Origin: an uncultured Porphyromonadaceae bacterium
GTDB lineage: Bacteria; Bacteroidota; Bacteroidia; Bacteroidales; Muribaculaceae
Direction: 5' to 3'
Assembly: GCA_900555165.1 (NCBI GenBank)
Contig: USKE01000043.1
Location: forward strand, 1-11,182
Length of the DNA stretch: 11,182 nucleotides
Position 1 is the stretch's first letter, and each line of letters begins with the position of its first letter. The notes beneath the pieces were generated by a model that worked only from the letters and a program-made list of their open reading frames with translations, was not told the DNA's origin and did no database searches. The position numbers were made by a program, and so were the translations under genes. Below are positions 8,525-11,182 of the stretch, in pieces.

Positions 8525-8595
8525 GAACCTGTTATCTGCGCAGGATGTGGATTTTGACAATTCTCACACTTTATCATAACTAAATCATTATCTGA

Positions 8596-11182
8596 ATGAG
8601 ACACTCAATCATTGCAATTTCAGCCTGCCTGGTCATGCTGTTGGGCGCATCGTCCAGGGGCACGGCCGCACAGGTGAAAAAGGCCGTTCCGGTATGGGAG
8701 GCACTGCAAGACGGCAACGAGCAGTATTACCGCATACCTGCCGTAGCCAAATTCCCCGACGGACGTCTGGTGGCTCTCTGCGACAACGGTGACGTGAGCG
8801 GCAACATCAAGGTGAAACGCAGTTTCGACAATGGCAACACCTGGTCATCTGAAACCCGGCTTGCCCCCGGTTTCTCTGCCAACCACGGCGACGCCGCACT
8901 GGCGTATGACACCAAAAACAAGCGCATGGTGTGTCTGTTCAATGCCGGAAAAAGTTTCAGCGCGTCTTCAGGAGGCCAGATCTGGATGACCACCTCCACC
9001 GACGGCGTGAACTGGACCGAACCCGTGGAGAAAACCTCGCAGTTCAAAGGGCAGGCCGGATGGGAAAACGGTTTCGTGGCCTCGGGCAACATGCTCTGCA
9101 CCAGAGACGGCTCCCTGATGGTCGTGGCAAACGGCCGCATGGCTTACCATGCTACCAAAACCCCGTTTTGGTCATCTAATCGTCGAGTTTTTGAATATGT
9201 ATTCAAATCGGTTGACGGTGGCATGAACTGGACATTGGTGTCGCCGGCAGGGTATGACGCTAAGAAAAATTCGCCGGTAAGTGACTATGGCAATGAGGCT
9301 AAGCTTGTTGAACTCTCAAACGGTAACCTCCTTTGCAGTGTGCGCTCAAATACATATGACCTCACTAAAAAGTATCACCGTTTCTCGCGCTCGGCCGATG
9401 GCGGCAAGACCTGGACACAGATTTCTGAAGGCGCCATCGACGAATGCAAGGCCAGCAGCGGCTCTAACAGCGACATCATCTCGCTTGACTACAACGGTCA
9501 GAACTATCTTATCCTGGCTGTGGCATCGAATACAAGTGACGGCGACTATCGCCGCGACATCAACGTCTACTACTCAACCGACCAGGGGCAGCACTGGAAC
9601 AGCCGCATGCTTTTCAAAGGGTATGCCGGGTATGCCTCGCTCGTGAAACTCGATGAAGAGACAGGCACCGTCGGCGCTCTTGTCGAGGTAGGGCAGTCGG
9701 GCTATTACTTCTCGCAGAACTTCTTCACTTTCAACATGGAGTGGCTGCTCGGTTCGGGCGACCTGTCGTTTGACGGCACACTCGACTGTGACGGCGACCG
9801 CTACATGAAAATTCCTTATTCCGCAGACTTCGGCGTTCCCGCCGACGGCGCTATCACAATCACCGCCAACCTCTACCTGCGCAGTTACGGACGCCCCCAG
9901 GGCATCGTGGCATCACGCGAATCGAACGGCAGCAAGCTCACGGGCTATGAGCTGCATGGCGGCTGGGGCCTCGACAAATGTTTCTCGAATAATGTGAACT
10001 TCGACGGCTGCAAGTCGGCCATGAATCACAACTATGACAATACCGCCAACAGTGTCGTGGCCGGCCGCTGGGCACACATCGCCTGGACATACGACGCCAC
10101 TACCGGCGAGTCATGCCTGTATGTCGACGGCAAACTGATGGAGACTTCTGTTCAGGACGGTAACGGCAACTCGGCTAAAGGGCATGGCATCACTCTGCCC
10201 GGCTATGATATCCTTGTGGGCACACGTTACCAAAACAAGAAAGTGGAGACAGACTTTATACTCGACGGCAAGATCGACGACCTCCGTTTCTACCGCACGG
10301 CACTTGACGCCGCCGACATCGCACGCGACAAGGAATCAGGTTTCCCCCTTGAAGACAAGACCCTCATCGCCGCCTACGACTTCCAGGACATCAACGGCAC
10401 CCGGGTCACCGACATTTCGGGCAACGGTCACACCGGCACGCTGGTGGGCACATTCCCCGAGGCTCCCAAGGATTTCAAGACCTGGAAAGTCTTCCCCGAA
10501 ATCGGCACCCTCACCCTTGAGCGTTACGACGGCGGAAAGACCCTGGGTGTCGGCACCGACGGTTTCATGAACTCGATGAACGCCGACTACCGCGCATCAT
10601 TCGCCATGAATGACAATGAGGCGAATTTCTATGATTTCATCGGCATTCAGGTAAATGGGCATGCCATTGATTCCGACGGTTTCTTCAAGGCCGGCGAGAA
10701 CTCAGAGGTAACTGTGCTTGTACGCAAGAAATCCGAGCCCTACGCTTTCCAGCTTGTATGCGAGGATGGTTCAGTGTTCGATTTCTACGCTGACAAGGAC
10801 TTCATACACCGACTGTATGTAACGGGTGAATTCACCGGCAATTTCTATATCATTGAAAAAGTAGCCAACAGCCGTGCCGCATCCGAACCCCTGCGCCTGT
10901 TCGGTCACCCTGACCAGGAGACTCTCGTGGGCCATGGTTTTGTGAATGTGCGCCCCGACCGGGAATATAAGGTGTATAACGTGCCCGCATCGTCGGCCGA
11001 GACACCGATGTACTTCACCACGCATCATTACAATGTCAATACGGGTGAGATTGAACCGGGTATCAACACCACCTTCCATAACCCCGTGTTCACCCTTACA
11101 TACGGCCCCGACGCCAAGACCCTTTCGGTAAGTTTTGGCGAGAACGGCGGCATGACCGGCATCGGCAACGTCAACGGCGACG
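8596..11182 (+). CDS. Secreted GH33-type exo-alpha-sialidase with LamG-like and dockerin-like modules (3' end cut by window)
   Basis: 862 codons are visible and the frame is open at the edge. A signal peptide (1-25, cut likely at TAA-Q) leads into a six-bladed sialidase propeller (about 30-387). Asp-box-like motifs begin at 76, 134 (degenerate), 205, 266 and 327. Likely catalytic residues are Arg46 in YRIP, acid/base Asp66, Glu234 with Arg250 sixteen residues on, an Arg at 319 or 320, and nucleophile Tyr346 in GYASL. It should release terminal sialic acids from host glycans in the periplasm or at the surface. The arginine that most family members carry just before the Asp is not evident. Next come a LamG-like domain (about 389-585), an isolated LamG opening segment (590-620), an unrecognised beta-rich stretch (about 630-850) and IGNVNGD at 856-862, which resembles a dockerin start. 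ATG at 8596 gives the only sensible signal peptide. No other glycan gene is in view. Confidence 0.88.
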   Translation, partial: MRHSIIAISACLVMLLGASSRGTAAQVKKAVPVWEALQDGNEQYYRIPAVAKFPDGRLVALCDNGDVSGNIKVKRSFDNGNTWSSETRLAPGFSANHGDAALAYDTKNKRMVCLFNAGKSFSASSGGQIWMTTSTDGVNWTEPVEKTSQFKGQAGWENGFVASGNMLCTRDGSLMVVANGRMAYHATKTPFWSSNRRVFEYVFKSVDGGMNWTLVSPAGYDAKKNSPVSDYGNEAKLVELSNGNLLCSVRSNTYDLTKKYHRFSRSADGGKTWTQISEGAIDECKASSGSNSDIISLDYNGQNYLILAVASNTSDGDYRRDINVYYSTDQGQHWNSRMLFKGYAGYASLVKLDEETGTVGALVEVGQSGYYFSQNFFTFNMEWLLGSGDLSFDGTLDCDGDRYMKIPYSADFGVPADGAITITANLYLRSYGRPQGIVASRESNGSKLTGYELHGGWGLDKCFSNNVNFDGCKSAMNHNYDNTANSVVAGRWAHIAWTYDATTGESCLYVDGKLMETSVQDGNGNSAKGHGITLPGYDILVGTRYQNKKVETDFILDGKIDDLRFYRTALDAADIARDKESGFPLEDKTLIAAYDFQDINGTRVTDISGNGHTGTLVGTFPEAPKDFKTWKVFPEIGTLTLERYDGGKTLGVGTDGFMNSMNADYRASFAMNDNEANFYDFIGIQVNGHAIDSDGFFKAGENSEVTVLVRKKSEPYAFQLVCEDGSVFDFYADKDFIHRLYVTGEFTGNFYIIEKVANSRAASEPLRLFGHPDQETLVGHGFVNVRPDREYKVYNVPASSAETPMYFTTHHYNVNTGEIEPGINTTFHNPVFTLTYGPDAKTLSVSFGENGGMTGIGNVNGD

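Larger units (their letters stand above)
8167..8595. other. Long gene-free leader region ahead of the sialidase
   Basis: These 429 bases are AT-richer than the flanking genes and carry no convincing ORF. They hold a G7 run (8277-8283), a full -7 promoter element (8304-8311), two small hairpins (8338-8357 and 8406-8419), three CATAT pentamers at an 11-base period (8498-8524) and the palindrome CTGCGCAG (8536-8543). No strong terminator for lptD was found. No tRNA or known riboswitch core is recognisable. A transcript from the -7 element would have a leader of roughly 280 bases. Confidence 0.6.

Noticed and set aside
8374..8604. Small minus-strand ORF in the sialidase leader with several cysteines
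   Set aside because: It overlaps the sialidase start, has no promoter element in its direction and no recognisable zinc-binding spacing. Most likely chance, though it is the only small ORF there of any length.
8620..8631. Lipobox-like ISAC in the sialidase signal peptide
   Set aside because: Cys11 sits in the middle of the hydrophobic core, too close to the N-terminus for a normal lipoprotein signal. A signal peptidase I site after TAA at 25 fits better.

Overview
The window looks like an ordinary chromosomal stretch of a fairly GC-rich member of the Bacteroidota, most likely order Bacteroidales. Three things point there. Promoters match the Bacteroidota -7 element TAnnTTTG. Shine-Dalgarno sequences are absent or weak. 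The gene set includes a Bacteroidota-type LptD, a Thermus-like subgroup I-beta aminotransferase and a secreted sialidase. A Muribaculaceae-like gut commensal would fit, but the family is a guess.

Left part, 1-2412: a minus-strand unit encodes a UPF0104/LPG_synthase_TM-type integral membrane protein (71-1279). It is followed 35 bases downstream by the first 11 codons of another minus-strand ORF that leaves the window. A 209-bp divergent intergenic region carries back-to-back promoters and separates it from an AraC-family regulator (1489-2412). The regulator ends at a GC-rich hairpin with a T-tract, which lies directly against the next promoter.

Middle part, 2483-8166: one promoter seems to serve a three-gene housekeeping run: a class I PLP aminotransferase, tyrosyl-tRNA synthetase (tyrS), and an LptD-like outer-membrane LPS-assembly protein of 1011 residues. 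Gaps are 54 and 24 bases and no terminator is visible inside. The LptD ORF has to start at TTG.

Right part, 8167-11182: a 429-bp gene-free, AT-richer region holds a good -7 element about 285 bases ahead of the next start, two small hairpins and three CATAT pentamers phased by 11 bp. It precedes a secreted GH33-type sialidase (8596 to beyond the edge) with five Asp-box-like motifs and the main catalytic residues of the family. After the propeller come a LamG-like domain whose order looks permuted, an unrecognised beta-rich region, and at the very edge what looks like the first calcium-loop residues of a dockerin-type repeat.

I see no CRISPR array, tRNA, rRNA, insertion sequence, integrase, phage gene or defence system, and no clear undescribed multi-gene system. 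The points most worth a second look are the sialidase's C-terminal architecture, its long leader, and the LptD variant with four cysteines and two low-complexity segments.
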